Assembly (NCBI GenBank): GCA_020720565.1 | Contig: DYOK01000061.1 | Location: 6,251 to 12,914, forward strand | Reading direction: 5' to 3' | From: Acetofilamentum sp. | GTDB lineage: Bacteria; Bacteroidota; Bacteroidia; Bacteroidales; JAFGXI01 | Length of the DNA: 6,664 bases | Part shown: piece by piece, positions 1-5,702 of the stretch | Layout: each line of letters starts with the position of its first letter | Position numbering within the stretch: position 1 is the stretch's first letter | Made by a program: the position numbers and the translations under genes | Notes under the pieces: generated by a model | The model's input: only the letters and a program-made list of their open reading frames with translations | Told to the model about the DNA's origin: nothing | Database searches by the model: none

Positions 1-24
1 TATAGTACATTTTGTATGTTATAA

Positions 25-56
25 TTAGTTAAATCGAAAACAATTTAATAATTTTG
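25..56 (+). promoter_or_regulatory. Candidate Bacteroidota-type promoter for the ATPase gene
   Basis: TAATTTTG at 49-56 is an exact match to the Bacteroidota -7 consensus TAnnTTTG. TTAG at 25-28 is one base off the -33 TTTG element, with a 20-nt spacer, inside the usual range. This would start transcription near position 60-63 and leave a leader of roughly 15 nt before the ATG at 78. The surrounding DNA is very AT-rich, so chance matches are possible. A start has not been mapped. Confidence 0.45.
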
Positions 57-77
57 TAATGAAGCAAAAAACACAAA

Positions 78-1199
78 ATGAATCCTTTTTTAATCAACGC
101 ATACAGAGAACCATATCTATTCTGCGATAGAGTTAGTGAGATAGAAACTTTGATGATGAACATCAAAAATCAAAGTCATACCACTTTTTTTGCCCAAAGA
201 AGAATCGGGAAAACTGCATTAATTCGCCATTTAGGCCACCTGTTAGAGCAAAAAAAACAAGCTTTTTTATATATCGACATCTATTCTACTCAGAATTTAA
301 AAGACTTTAGTAATATATTAGCCAATGCTATTTATCAATCCTTTCCGGAAAAACAAAGCATCGGGAAGAAATTTTGGCAGGCAATTACCTCTCTACGACC
401 AGTCATTAGTGCCGACGAAGTTAGCGGAACCCCTCAATTAAGCTTAGATATTACACATCCAGATCATATAGAGCGAACTGTTCCGCAAATTTTGAATTTT
501 TTGGACAGTCAAAACAAACCGATTGTAATTGCCATAGACGAATTTCAGCAAATTCTTAATTACCCTGAGCAAAATGTAGAAGCCATTCTTCGAACAAGCA
601 TTCAAACCTTAAAAAATATCAGCTTTATTTTTTCGGGTAGCCATCAGCACATGATGCACGAAATTTTCAACAACCACAAAAGACCATTTTACGCAGGAAC
701 TAAAAGTATCAATTTGCAAAAAATAGATTCCGAAATCTATTCCGAATTTATCTTAAGACACTTCACTCAACACAAATTTAAAGTAGACCCCGAAGCTCTA
801 AGTTATATTCTTGAGCTAACAGATGGGCACACATACTACACACAGCGGCTTTGCCACGAAGTATTTAATCACAATGTAAAAAAGGTTAACAGGGAGCTTG
901 TAGCAGAAGTCATGCGAAAAATAATACGAGATCACGAAGCGATTTTTTTTCAATATCGAAATTTGGTAACCCCCACTCAATGGAAACTAATGAAAGCTGT
1001 CGCGACAGAGCATAAAGTTTATCAACCTTACGCTCAAGCGTTTATTTACAAATACGAGTTAGGGACTTCTGCTAATGTTAAACGAACCTTATTATCGATG
1101 GTAGACAAAGAATTGATTCATCATCAATCGGTAACAGATCAACCATATTACGAAATCAACGACAAATTTTTACGTTTCTGGCTCGAACACAAACGATAA
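78..1199 (+). CDS. Stand-alone P-loop ATPase (archaeal-ATPase / STAND-like AAA family) with C-terminal winged helix
   Basis: This 373-residue protein is complete and looks cytosolic: no signal peptide or membrane segment is visible. The N-terminal stretch (residues 1-22, including a 'F.dR..Ei..l' pattern) leads into a Walker A loop, AQRRIGKTAL at 39-48. Walker B is IVIAIDEFQQI at 149-159, with D154 and E155 as the likely Mg2+ and catalytic acids. FIFSGSHQHMM at 183-193 looks like a sensor-1 strand. The region from about 295 to 373, ending YYEINDKFLRFWLEHKR, matches the winged-helix tail of the PF01637-type ATPases ('f.i.D.fFRfWl'). The length is normal for that family. These proteins are common in archaea and Bacteroidota, often as genomic singletons; their targets are mostly unknown, so no process is assigned. 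The gene has its own candidate promoter and is separated from mce by 177 nt, so it probably is not part of the decarboxylase operon. A hand count over 121-300 gives about 33% GC, lower than mmdA. Confidence 0.88.
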   Translation: MNPFLINAYREPYLFCDRVSEIETLMMNIKNQSHTTFFAQRRIGKTALIRHLGHLLEQKKQAFLYIDIYSTQNLKDFSNILANAIYQSFPEKQSIGKKFWQAITSLRPVISADEVSGTPQLSLDITHPDHIERTVPQILNFLDSQNKPIVIAIDEFQQILNYPEQNVEAILRTSIQTLKNISFIFSGSHQHMMHEIFNNHKRPFYAGTKSINLQKIDSEIYSEFILRHFTQHKFKVDPEALSYILELTDGHTYYTQRLCHEVFNHNVKKVNRELVAEVMRKIIRDHEAIFFQYRNLVTPTQWKLMKAVATEHKVYQPYAQAFIYKYELGTSANVKRTLLSMVDKELIHHQSVTDQPYYEINDKFLRFWLEHKR

Positions 1200-1241
1200 G
1201 CGAGCAAACACATCTAAAAAATAACATAAGACAGAATTCAT

Positions 1242-1276
1242 CTTGGGGCAGTAAAAAAACTCTGCCGAAGTTCTTT
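1242..1276 (+). terminator. Weak candidate terminator after the ATPase gene
   Basis: GGCAG at 1247-1251 pairs with CTGCC at 1262-1266 around a 10-nt A-rich loop. CTT (1242-1244) and AAG (1268-1270) can extend the stem across a small GG/G mismatch. TTCTTT follows at 1271-1276. The U tract is short and interrupted, so this may be a weak terminator or only a local hairpin. It sits 43 nt after the ATPase stop, where a terminator would be expected if that gene is monocistronic. Confidence 0.33.
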
Positions 1277-1376
1277 AACATAAAGGCACGTGATAAAAAG
1301 CACCTGTCGATTTGATAATTATCATAAAATTCAATTGCCATATCAACATAATTTCACCACATTATTTATTAAGGAC

Positions 1377-1787
1377 ATGATTCCACAATTTATTGAACAC
1401 ATTGGTATTGCCGTCAACAGTTTAGAAGAAAGCATACCGTACTACGAAAACGTTTTAGGACTAAAATGTTACGCCGTAGAAGAAGTTACCGACCAAAAAG
1501 TTAAAACTGCATTTTTTAAAGTTGGGCAAACTAAGATTGAGTTACTCGAAGCCACATCGCCCGATAGCCCTATCGCCAAGTTTATCGAGAAAAAAGGGCC
1601 TGGTGTACACCACATGGCTTTTGCCGTCGAAAATTTGGAGCAGCAACTAGAAACCATTGCCCAAAAAGGTGTCCAACTGATAGACCAAACACCCCGAAAA
1701 GGGGCCGAAGGATTGCACATTGCTTTTCTTCACCCCAAATCTACCCTTGGTGTGTTAACCGAATTATGCGAAAATAAAAGCAAATAA
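1377..1787 (+). CDS. mce: Methylmalonyl-CoA epimerase
   Basis: The enzyme interconverts (R)- and (S)-methylmalonyl-CoA, linking methylmalonyl-CoA mutase, which makes the R form, to the decarboxylase encoded next door. The 136-residue product is a two-repeat vicinal-oxygen-chelate (glyoxalase-like) protein. FIEHIGIAV at 5-13 starts the first repeat and GVHHMAFAV at 76-84 the second. By family comparison the metal ligands should be H8, E55 (in KIELLEA), H79 and E129 (in GVLTELCE); all four positions hold suitable residues. The open frame extends to an ATG at 1290, but those 29 extra residues have no counterpart in the family, while the start at 1377 gives the typical length and begins directly at the first strand. 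AAGGA lies just before this ATG, although very close for a ribosome binding site. The gene ends 46 nt before mmdA. Confidence 0.92.
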   Translation: MIPQFIEHIGIAVNSLEESIPYYENVLGLKCYAVEEVTDQKVKTAFFKVGQTKIELLEATSPDSPIAKFIEKKGPGVHHMAFAVENLEQQLETIAQKGVQLIDQTPRKGAEGLHIAFLHPKSTLGVLTELCENKSK

Positions 1788-1799
1788 AATCAAAACAAT

Positions 1800-1829
1800 G
1801 GGGACTCTCGGGTCTCCTTTAATTTTTTA
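1800..1829 (+). promoter_or_regulatory. Terminator-like hairpin between mce and mmdA
   Basis: GGGGAC (1800-1805) pairs with GTCTCC (1812-1817) through six base pairs, one of them G-U, closing a 6-nt loop TCTCGG. It is followed by TTTAATTTTTTA (1818-1829). This is the layout of a short intrinsic terminator or attenuator, placed in the gap before mmdA. It may cause partial termination, an RNA processing site or 5' protection of the mmdA message. It is short, and its function is inferred. If mmdA were translated from the ATG at 1798 instead, the hairpin would lie inside the coding region. Confidence 0.4.
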
Positions 1830-1833
1830 CGAT

Positions 1834-3393
1834 ATGGCAATTGAAGACAAAATTAGAGAACTGGTCGAGCTGCGTGTAAAGGCCAGACTTGGTGGCGGCG
1901 AAAAACGCATCGAATCGCAACATGCCAAAGGTAAAATGACAGCCCGTGAACGAATTGCTTATTTTTTAGACGAAGGTTCGTTTGAAGAGTACGACATGTT
2001 TGTTACGCACCGTAGTCATAACTTTGGTATGGAAGAACAAAAATTCCTATCAGACGGTGTAGTTACTGGTCATGGAACTGTCGATGGACGTGTAGTGTTT
2101 ATTTTCGCACAAGATTTCACAGTTTTTGGTGGCTCTTTGTCGGAAACCTATGCGCTAAAAATATGCAAAATCATGGATCAAGCCATGAAGGTTGGGGCTC
2201 CCGTTATCGGATTAAACGATAGTGGCGGAGCGAGAATACAAGAAGGGGTGACCAGTTTAGCAGGATATGCCGAGATTTTCCAACGCAACATAATGGCTTC
2301 GGGAGTAATTCCTCAATTATCTGCTGTATTTGGACCATGTGCCGGAGGAGCCGTTTACTCTCCCGCCCTTACCGATTTTATTGTGATGTCGGACAAGACC
2401 AGTTATATGTTTGTAACGGGTCCCAAAGTGGTTAAAACCGTAACTGGCGAAGATATTACTACCGAAGATTTAGGAGGTGCTATTACACACGCCAGTAAGT
2501 CTGGCGTATCGCACTTTGTAGTCGACAGCGAAGAAGAAGGCTTATTACTACTCAGAAAATTATTGAGTTATTTACCACAAAACAACCTCGAAGAGCCTCC
2601 TGTAACGGACTGCCACGACCCTATCGAACGAAAAGAAGATGCACTCAATAGCATTATCCCCGACCATCCCAACAAGCCTTACGACATGAAAGACGTTATT
2701 AGTCTAATTGTTGATGAGTCCGAATATTTAGAAGTTCAACGTCGATATGCTCGAAATATTATAACCGCATTTGCCAAATTCAATGGTATGCCCGTGGGAA
2801 TTGTAGCCAATCAACCCAATTACCTTGCAGGTGTTCTCGACATTGAATCGTCGCGCAAAGCGGCTCGGTTTGTGCGTTTCTGCGATGCATTTAACATCCC
2901 TATAGTTACTTTAGTCGACGTCCCTGGATTTTTACCTGGTAGCATGCAAGAATATGGTGGGATAATTTCGCATGGAGCTAAATTGCTTTATGCTTATGGA
3001 GAAGCAACCGTGCCAAAAGTTACCGTAACCTTACGCAAATCGTATGGTGGTGCACATGACGTGATGAGCTCAAAACAATTAAGAGGCGATATTAATTACG
3101 CTTGGCCTACCGCAGAGATAGCCGTAATGGGCGCCAGTGGAGCCATCGAGGTATTATATGCAAAAGAATTAGCCGCATGCAAAACGAGCGAAGAACGTGC
3201 TGTTTTTGTTGCCGAAAAAACATTGGAATACAACCATAAGTTTGCAACACCCTACCAAGCCGCAGCCTATGGCTATATCGACGATGTAATTGAACCACGT
3301 AACACCCGATTTAGGGTCATACGAGCCCTTCAAATGTTAGCCACTAAGAAAGACACCAACCCGCCCAAAAAGCATGGTAATATTCCTCTTTAA
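1834..3393 (+). CDS. mmdA: Methylmalonyl-CoA decarboxylase alpha subunit (carboxyltransferase)
   Basis: This cytosolic subunit moves the carboxyl group of (S)-methylmalonyl-CoA onto the biotin of MmdC, releasing propionyl-CoA. The 519 residues form two crotonase-fold halves of the carboxyltransferase family. Oxyanion-hole and CoA-binding signatures include LNDSGGARIQEG at 127-138, FGPCAGGAVYSPA at 166-178 and FVTGPKVVK at 193-201 in the N half. The C half has VDVPGFLPG at 361-369, HGAKLLYAY at 380-388, RKSYGGAHDVMSSK at 401-414 and AWPTAEIAVMG at 423-433. The C-terminal stretch, ending PPKKHGNIPL, is typical of Bacteroidota MmdA. The related propionyl-CoA carboxylase beta subunit is the main alternative, but the mmdD-mmdC-mmdB neighbours, and the lack of a biotin carboxylase gene, decide for the decarboxylase. 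The frame is open from an ATG at 1798; the start at 1834 (MAIEDKIREL) is preferred because family members begin here and a hairpin occupies 1800-1817. A hand count over 1861-2040 gives about 46% GC. Confidence 0.95.
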   Translation: MAIEDKIRELVELRVKARLGGGEKRIESQHAKGKMTARERIAYFLDEGSFEEYDMFVTHRSHNFGMEEQKFLSDGVVTGHGTVDGRVVFIFAQDFTVFGGSLSETYALKICKIMDQAMKVGAPVIGLNDSGGARIQEGVTSLAGYAEIFQRNIMASGVIPQLSAVFGPCAGGAVYSPALTDFIVMSDKTSYMFVTGPKVVKTVTGEDITTEDLGGAITHASKSGVSHFVVDSEEEGLLLLRKLLSYLPQNNLEEPPVTDCHDPIERKEDALNSIIPDHPNKPYDMKDVISLIVDESEYLEVQRRYARNIITAFAKFNGMPVGIVANQPNYLAGVLDIESSRKAARFVRFCDAFNIPIVTLVDVPGFLPGSMQEYGGIISHGAKLLYAYGEATVPKVTVTLRKSYGGAHDVMSSKQLRGDINYAWPTAEIAVMGASGAIEVLYAKELAACKTSEERAVFVAEKTLEYNHKFATPYQAAAYGYIDDVIEPRNTRFRVIRALQMLATKKDTNPPKKHGNIPL

Positions 3394-3404
3394 TAAATTG
3401 AATT

Positions 3405-3743
3405 ATGTTTACAGAAGTTTTTAAAAGTGCTGTTTTTATCTCGGTTGTTGGTTATATCATCGTATTTGCCGTGTTATTCTTGTTGTATTTGTGTTTTTAT
3501 TATCTAGCTAAATTACTAGAATTCCAAGCCAGAGAACGATGCAAAAGAGCTGGACGTAAGCAATGTGCAGAAAAAGAGGAATTTAATGTCGATTCGGACA
3601 CCATGGCAGCCATTGCCATGTCGCTTTACCTACATTTTGGCGAGACACACGACATCGATGCCGATACGCTTACAGTAAAAAGGGAGTCGAAACGATACAC
3701 CCCTTGGAATTCGAAAATTTACAATGTAATAAACAGATTGTAG
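3405..3743 (+). CDS. mmdD: Methylmalonyl-CoA decarboxylase delta subunit (OadG-like membrane protein)
   Basis: The product is a small 112-residue protein with a single hydrophobic segment at about residues 8-36, followed by a basic, cytosolic tail. In the OadG/MmdD family this subunit anchors the carboxyltransferase to the membrane beta subunit and is needed for complex assembly. The C-terminal part (AAIAMSLYLHFG at 68-79 and YTPWNSKIYNVINRL at 98-112) matches the pattern of Bacteroidota OadG-family proteins; the tryptophan-containing tail is the most recognisable piece. The family is poorly conserved, so position between mmdA and mmdC carries much of the assignment. The gene begins 11 nt after mmdA and overlaps an inverted repeat at its stop codon. 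Confidence 0.83.
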   Translation: MFTEVFKSAVFISVVGYIIVFAVLFLLYLCFYYLAKLLEFQARERCKRAGRKQCAEKEEFNVDSDTMAAIAMSLYLHFGETHDIDADTLTVKRESKRYTPWNSKIYNVINRL

Positions 3744-3765
3744 TTTAGACCTTTAGTATCTAAAC
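3743..3765 (+). repeat. Perfect 7-bp inverted repeat at the mmdD stop codon
   Basis: GTTTAGA (3743-3749) and TCTAAAC (3759-3765) are exact reverse complements separated by 9 nt. The pair sits from the last base of the mmdD stop codon into the 44-nt gap before mmdC. There is no U tract, so it is not an intrinsic terminator. It could be a weak RNA hairpin affecting processing or relative translation, or it could be chance in AT-rich DNA. Confidence 0.3.
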
Positions 3766-3787
3766 AATAATTCTAAAAATCAGAACA

Positions 3788-4207
3788 ATGAAACAGTTTA
3801 AATTTAATATAAGAGGCACTCAATACAATGTTCACATTAAAAGCGTAAGCGGTAACGACGTTGAATTGGAAGTGAATGGCACACCCTACCAAGTTAATGT
3901 AGAACGAGAGGCCAAAATGGTGAGCAAAACACCCACTTTGGTACGCAGTAAATTGCCCGATGCCGTAGCCAATAAGCCCATGACGGCCGAATCACTTAAA
4001 CAAGTTAAAGCACCACTTCCCGGAAACATTTTCAAACTTTTGGTAAAAGAAGGCGATGTGGTTAAAAGCGGCGATGTGTTGTTAATTATGGAAGCCATGA
4101 AGATGGAAAATAACATATTATCAGAATTTGGAGGGATTGTCAAAAACTTAAAAATTAAAGAAGGGCAAACAGTACTACAAAATGACGTTTTACTTGAATT
4201 AGCATAA
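3788..4207 (+). CDS. mmdC: Methylmalonyl-CoA decarboxylase gamma subunit (biotin carboxyl carrier)
   Basis: This 139-residue protein carries the biotin that shuttles the carboxyl group from MmdA to MmdB. The biotinyl domain covers about residues 72-139: VKAPLPGNIFKLLVKEGD at 73-90, then the biotinylation motif EAMKMEN at 102-108 with K105 as the modified lysine, then the second half of the hammerhead fold ending LLELA. Residues 1-42 form a separate beta-rich region (MKQFKFNIRGTQYNVHI and a VNGTPYQVNV repeat-like strand pair), common in carriers of this family. The linker at about 43-72 is not the Ala/Pro-rich hinge often found in MmdC/OadA. The start at 3788 is the natural one, with an A-rich leader. 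The gene stops 2 nt before mmdB, so translation of the two is probably coupled. A general BCCP of acetyl-CoA carboxylase is unlikely in this setting. Confidence 0.93.
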   Translation: MKQFKFNIRGTQYNVHIKSVSGNDVELEVNGTPYQVNVEREAKMVSKTPTLVRSKLPDAVANKPMTAESLKQVKAPLPGNIFKLLVKEGDVVKSGDVLLIMEAMKMENNILSEFGGIVKNLKIKEGQTVLQNDVLLELA

Positions 4208-4209
4208 TC

Positions 4210-5364
4210 ATGGAAGGCTTATATCGATTTTTTGAATATACTGGTTTTGCCAATGCCACAGTCGGTCATTTTATAATGATAAGTGTTGGTTTGGTTTTTA
4301 TATATCTAGCTATAAAAAAAGACTATGAACCACTTTTGCTAGTTCCCATTGGCTTTGGAATCCTTCTTGGCAACATCCCATTTATGCAAAATGCAGGGTT
4401 AAATCTTGGTGTTTATGAAGACGGAAGTGTGCTTCGATATCTGTACTTTGGCGTTTTAAGTGGTGTTTACCCTCCTCTAATTTTCCTTGGAATTGGAGCG
4501 ATGACGGACTTTACAACCCTAATCTCAAATCCCAAACTCATGCTGTTAGGGGCAGCTGCTCAAGTCGGGATTTTTGCCACTTTTATTGGTGCAATTTTAC
4601 TTGGTTTTAATATGAACGAAGCTGGAGCCATTGGTATTATTGGTGGCGCTGATGGACCAACTGCCATATTTTTGTCTTCAAAATTGGCCAATGGTAGTAA
4701 CGGAAATCTAAATCTCATTGGGCCAATTGCCATTGCCGCGTACTCATATATGGCCTTAGTCCCTGTAATACAACCACCTATCATGCGTCTGTTTACCACC
4801 AAAAAAGAACGACTCATCAGAATGAAAGCACCAAGAGCAGTGAGTAAAACCGAAAAGATTTTATTCCCAATTGCGGGTATAATAATCACTGGATTTATTT
4901 CTCCGCCTGCCTTACCCCTCTTAGGCTCTCTCTTTTTTGGAAATTTACTTAAAGAGTCGATGGTGACCGAACGTTTAGCCGAAACGGCTCGTAAACCCAT
5001 GATCGATATCGTAACCATTTTGTTAGGTCTTACTGTAGGTGCATCAACACAAGCCGACGTGTTTTTAACCCCCCAATCTATATTAATCTTTGTGCTTGGT
5101 GCCTTGTCGTTTATGGTGGCCACAGCCGGTGGGGTTTTGTTTGCCAAATTCATGAATTTGTTTTTGAGCCAAGAAAACAAAATAAACCCGCTTATTGGAT
5201 CGGCAGGCGTTTCTGCAGTACCTGACAGTGCTCGGGTGTCACAATTAGAAGGTCTAAAATATGACCCTAATAATCACTTGTTAATGCATGCCATGGCTCC
5301 TAACGTAGCTGGGGTAATCGGTTCGGCAATTGCTGCTGGTATTTTAATGAGCTTTTTGCTGTAG
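4210..5364 (+). CDS. mmdB: Methylmalonyl-CoA decarboxylase beta subunit (Na+-translocating, membrane)
   Basis: This subunit decarboxylates carboxybiotin and exports Na+ across the cytoplasmic membrane. The 384-residue product is hydrophobic almost throughout, with many predicted membrane segments, and its length is close to the shorter OadB/GcdB/MmdB proteins. The two re-entrant signature loops are present. GIIGGADGPTAIF at 142-154 contains D148, equivalent to the Na+-site Asp203 of Klebsiella OadB. NPLIGSAGVSAVPDSARVSQ at 326-345 contains N326, G330, S335 and R342, which line up at a constant offset with OadB Asn373, Gly377, Ser382 and Arg389. AAYSYMALVP at 176-185 carries the conserved tyrosines. 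One oddity is D339, where the family members I remember have Met (SAVPMAAR). The C-terminal HAMAPNVAGVIGSAIAAG at 360-377 is also typical. The gene is last in the operon, 37 nt before the terminator stem. Oxaloacetate and glutaconyl-CoA pumps share this subunit type; mmdA and mce decide the substrate. Confidence 0.95.
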   Translation: MEGLYRFFEYTGFANATVGHFIMISVGLVFIYLAIKKDYEPLLLVPIGFGILLGNIPFMQNAGLNLGVYEDGSVLRYLYFGVLSGVYPPLIFLGIGAMTDFTTLISNPKLMLLGAAAQVGIFATFIGAILLGFNMNEAGAIGIIGGADGPTAIFLSSKLANGSNGNLNLIGPIAIAAYSYMALVPVIQPPIMRLFTTKKERLIRMKAPRAVSKTEKILFPIAGIIITGFISPPALPLLGSLFFGNLLKESMVTERLAETARKPMIDIVTILLGLTVGASTQADVFLTPQSILIFVLGALSFMVATAGGVLFAKFMNLFLSQENKINPLIGSAGVSAVPDSARVSQLEGLKYDPNNHLLMHAMAPNVAGVIGSAIAAGILMSFLL

Positions 5365-5400
5365 TTTCATTATCTACCTATTTAGCTAATTTAAGCTATA

Positions 5401-5443
5401 AAAAGAAAGCGTGTCAGTTTGTGCTGATACACTTTCTTTTTTT
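5401..5443 (+). terminator. Strong intrinsic terminator of the mmd operon
   Basis: The arms 5401-5417 and 5424-5440 form a 17-bp stem with one C-A mismatch and one G-U pair, around a 6-nt loop (TTTGTG). The 3' arm runs into seven T residues at 5437-5443. The A-rich 5' base mirrors the T tract, so the structure could also stop transcription arriving from the opposite strand. It lies 37 nt after the mmdB stop and closes the operon. Confidence 0.88.
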
Positions 5444-5484
5444 GTCAAATTGATAGACTGATAAACTTTAACAATACGTCGTTA

Positions 5485-5567
5485 AACTTTTCAAAAATTC
5501 ATTTAATAAAGAGACAAGAATCTGATAATCAGCATTAAATCAAAACAAACAAAACTTTTGAAAAGTT
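5485..5567. repeat. 12-nt inverted repeat pair
   Basis: AACTTTTCAAAA at 5485-5496 is the exact reverse complement of TTTTGAAAAGTT at 5556-5567, with 59 nt between them. The right copy is itself part of a near-palindrome with 7-nt arms and a one-base centre (5553-5567), and the left copy is a near-palindrome too (AACTTTTCAAAAATT). They may be two copies of one protein-binding site, or a long-range stem. The low complexity of the sequence makes chance a real possibility. Confidence 0.35.
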
Positions 5568-5659
5568 CTGTTTATTAGGTAGTTACCGCCAAGTGTGACA
5601 AGCTGCCGTATTTCAAATAATTAATTGTATAAAAACACAAAAGAGTGATTTGTTTTCTT

Positions 5660-5693
5660 TCAGACCAGATAAATGATTAATTTTATTGTCTGA
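5660..5693 (+). promoter_or_regulatory. Hairpin immediately upstream of the RhuM start
   Basis: TCAGAC (5660-5665) pairs with GTCTGA (5688-5693), and ATAAA (5669-5673) with TTTAT (5682-5686) inside it, leaving an asymmetric internal loop and an 8-nt apical loop. The structure ends 9 nt before the ATG at 5703, so in RNA it would sit where ribosomes load, and in DNA it could be an operator dyad. The inner pairs are all A-T and weak. Function is inferred from position only. Confidence 0.25.
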
Positions 5694-5702
5694 TTTAAAA
5701 CT

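Larger units (their letters stand above)
1377..5364 (+). other. Operon mce-mmdA-mmdD-mmdC-mmdB: Na+-pumping methylmalonyl-CoA decarboxylase with epimerase
   Basis: Five same-strand genes are separated by 46, 11, 44 and 2 nt and followed by a strong intrinsic terminator. The order A-D-C-B for the decarboxylase subunits is the one known from Propionigenium and (with an extra epsilon gene) Veillonella. No mmdE-like gene is seen here. The epimerase at the front supplies the (S)-methylmalonyl-CoA that the decarboxylase uses, so the whole set serves the succinate-propionate route. No convincing TAnnTTTG promoter is visible directly upstream of mce; the best is TCGATTTG at 1307-1314, which lacks a -33 element. 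Where the operon transcript starts is therefore open. Confidence 0.85.
5444..5702. other. AT-rich noncoding gap between the mmd terminator and rhuM
   Basis: With the terminator and the preceding 36 nt, the space between mmdB and the RhuM gene is 338 nt. I see no credible gene, tRNA or insertion-sequence end here. The stretch holds several small dyads: TTTAAC/GTTAAA (5467-5472, 5481-5486), CTGAT-A-ATCAG (5522-5532), AACTTTT-G-AAAAGTT (5553-5567), and a hairpin just before the RhuM start. No exact TAnnTTTG promoter was found; AACTTTTG at 5553-5560 is one base off. The RhuM promoter should lie somewhere in this gap because the terminator isolates it from the operon. Confidence 0.6.

Noticed and set aside
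1307..1314. TCGATTTG as a -7 promoter element for mce
   Set aside because: It is one base off TAnnTTTG and has no TTTG-like -33 element at a fitting distance, so it was not called.
1290..1376. N-terminal extension of the epimerase from an ATG at 1290
   Set aside because: The 29 extra residues have no family counterpart, and the start at 1377 gives a normal-length enzyme beginning at the first VOC strand.
1798..1833. N-terminal extension of MmdA from an ATG at 1798
   Set aside because: The 12 added residues are not family-like, and the sequence forms a terminator-like hairpin better placed in the leader. The start at 1834 matches family N termini.
4560..5180. Long open frame of 206 codons on the minus strand
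   Set aside because: It lies entirely opposite mmdB, whose family motifs and length are unmistakable. The product is not recognisable, and such frames arise by chance opposite hydrophobic codon-biased genes.
5383..5398. TAGCT/AGCTA dyad just after mmdB
   Set aside because: It has only five base pairs and no U tract, and it sits directly before the much stronger terminator. No separate role can be supported.
5444..5702. Insertion-sequence remnant, CRISPR array or RNA gene in the intergenic gap
   Set aside because: No transposase fragment, paired terminal repeats with a target duplication, regular direct repeats, or tRNA-like cloverleaf could be seen.
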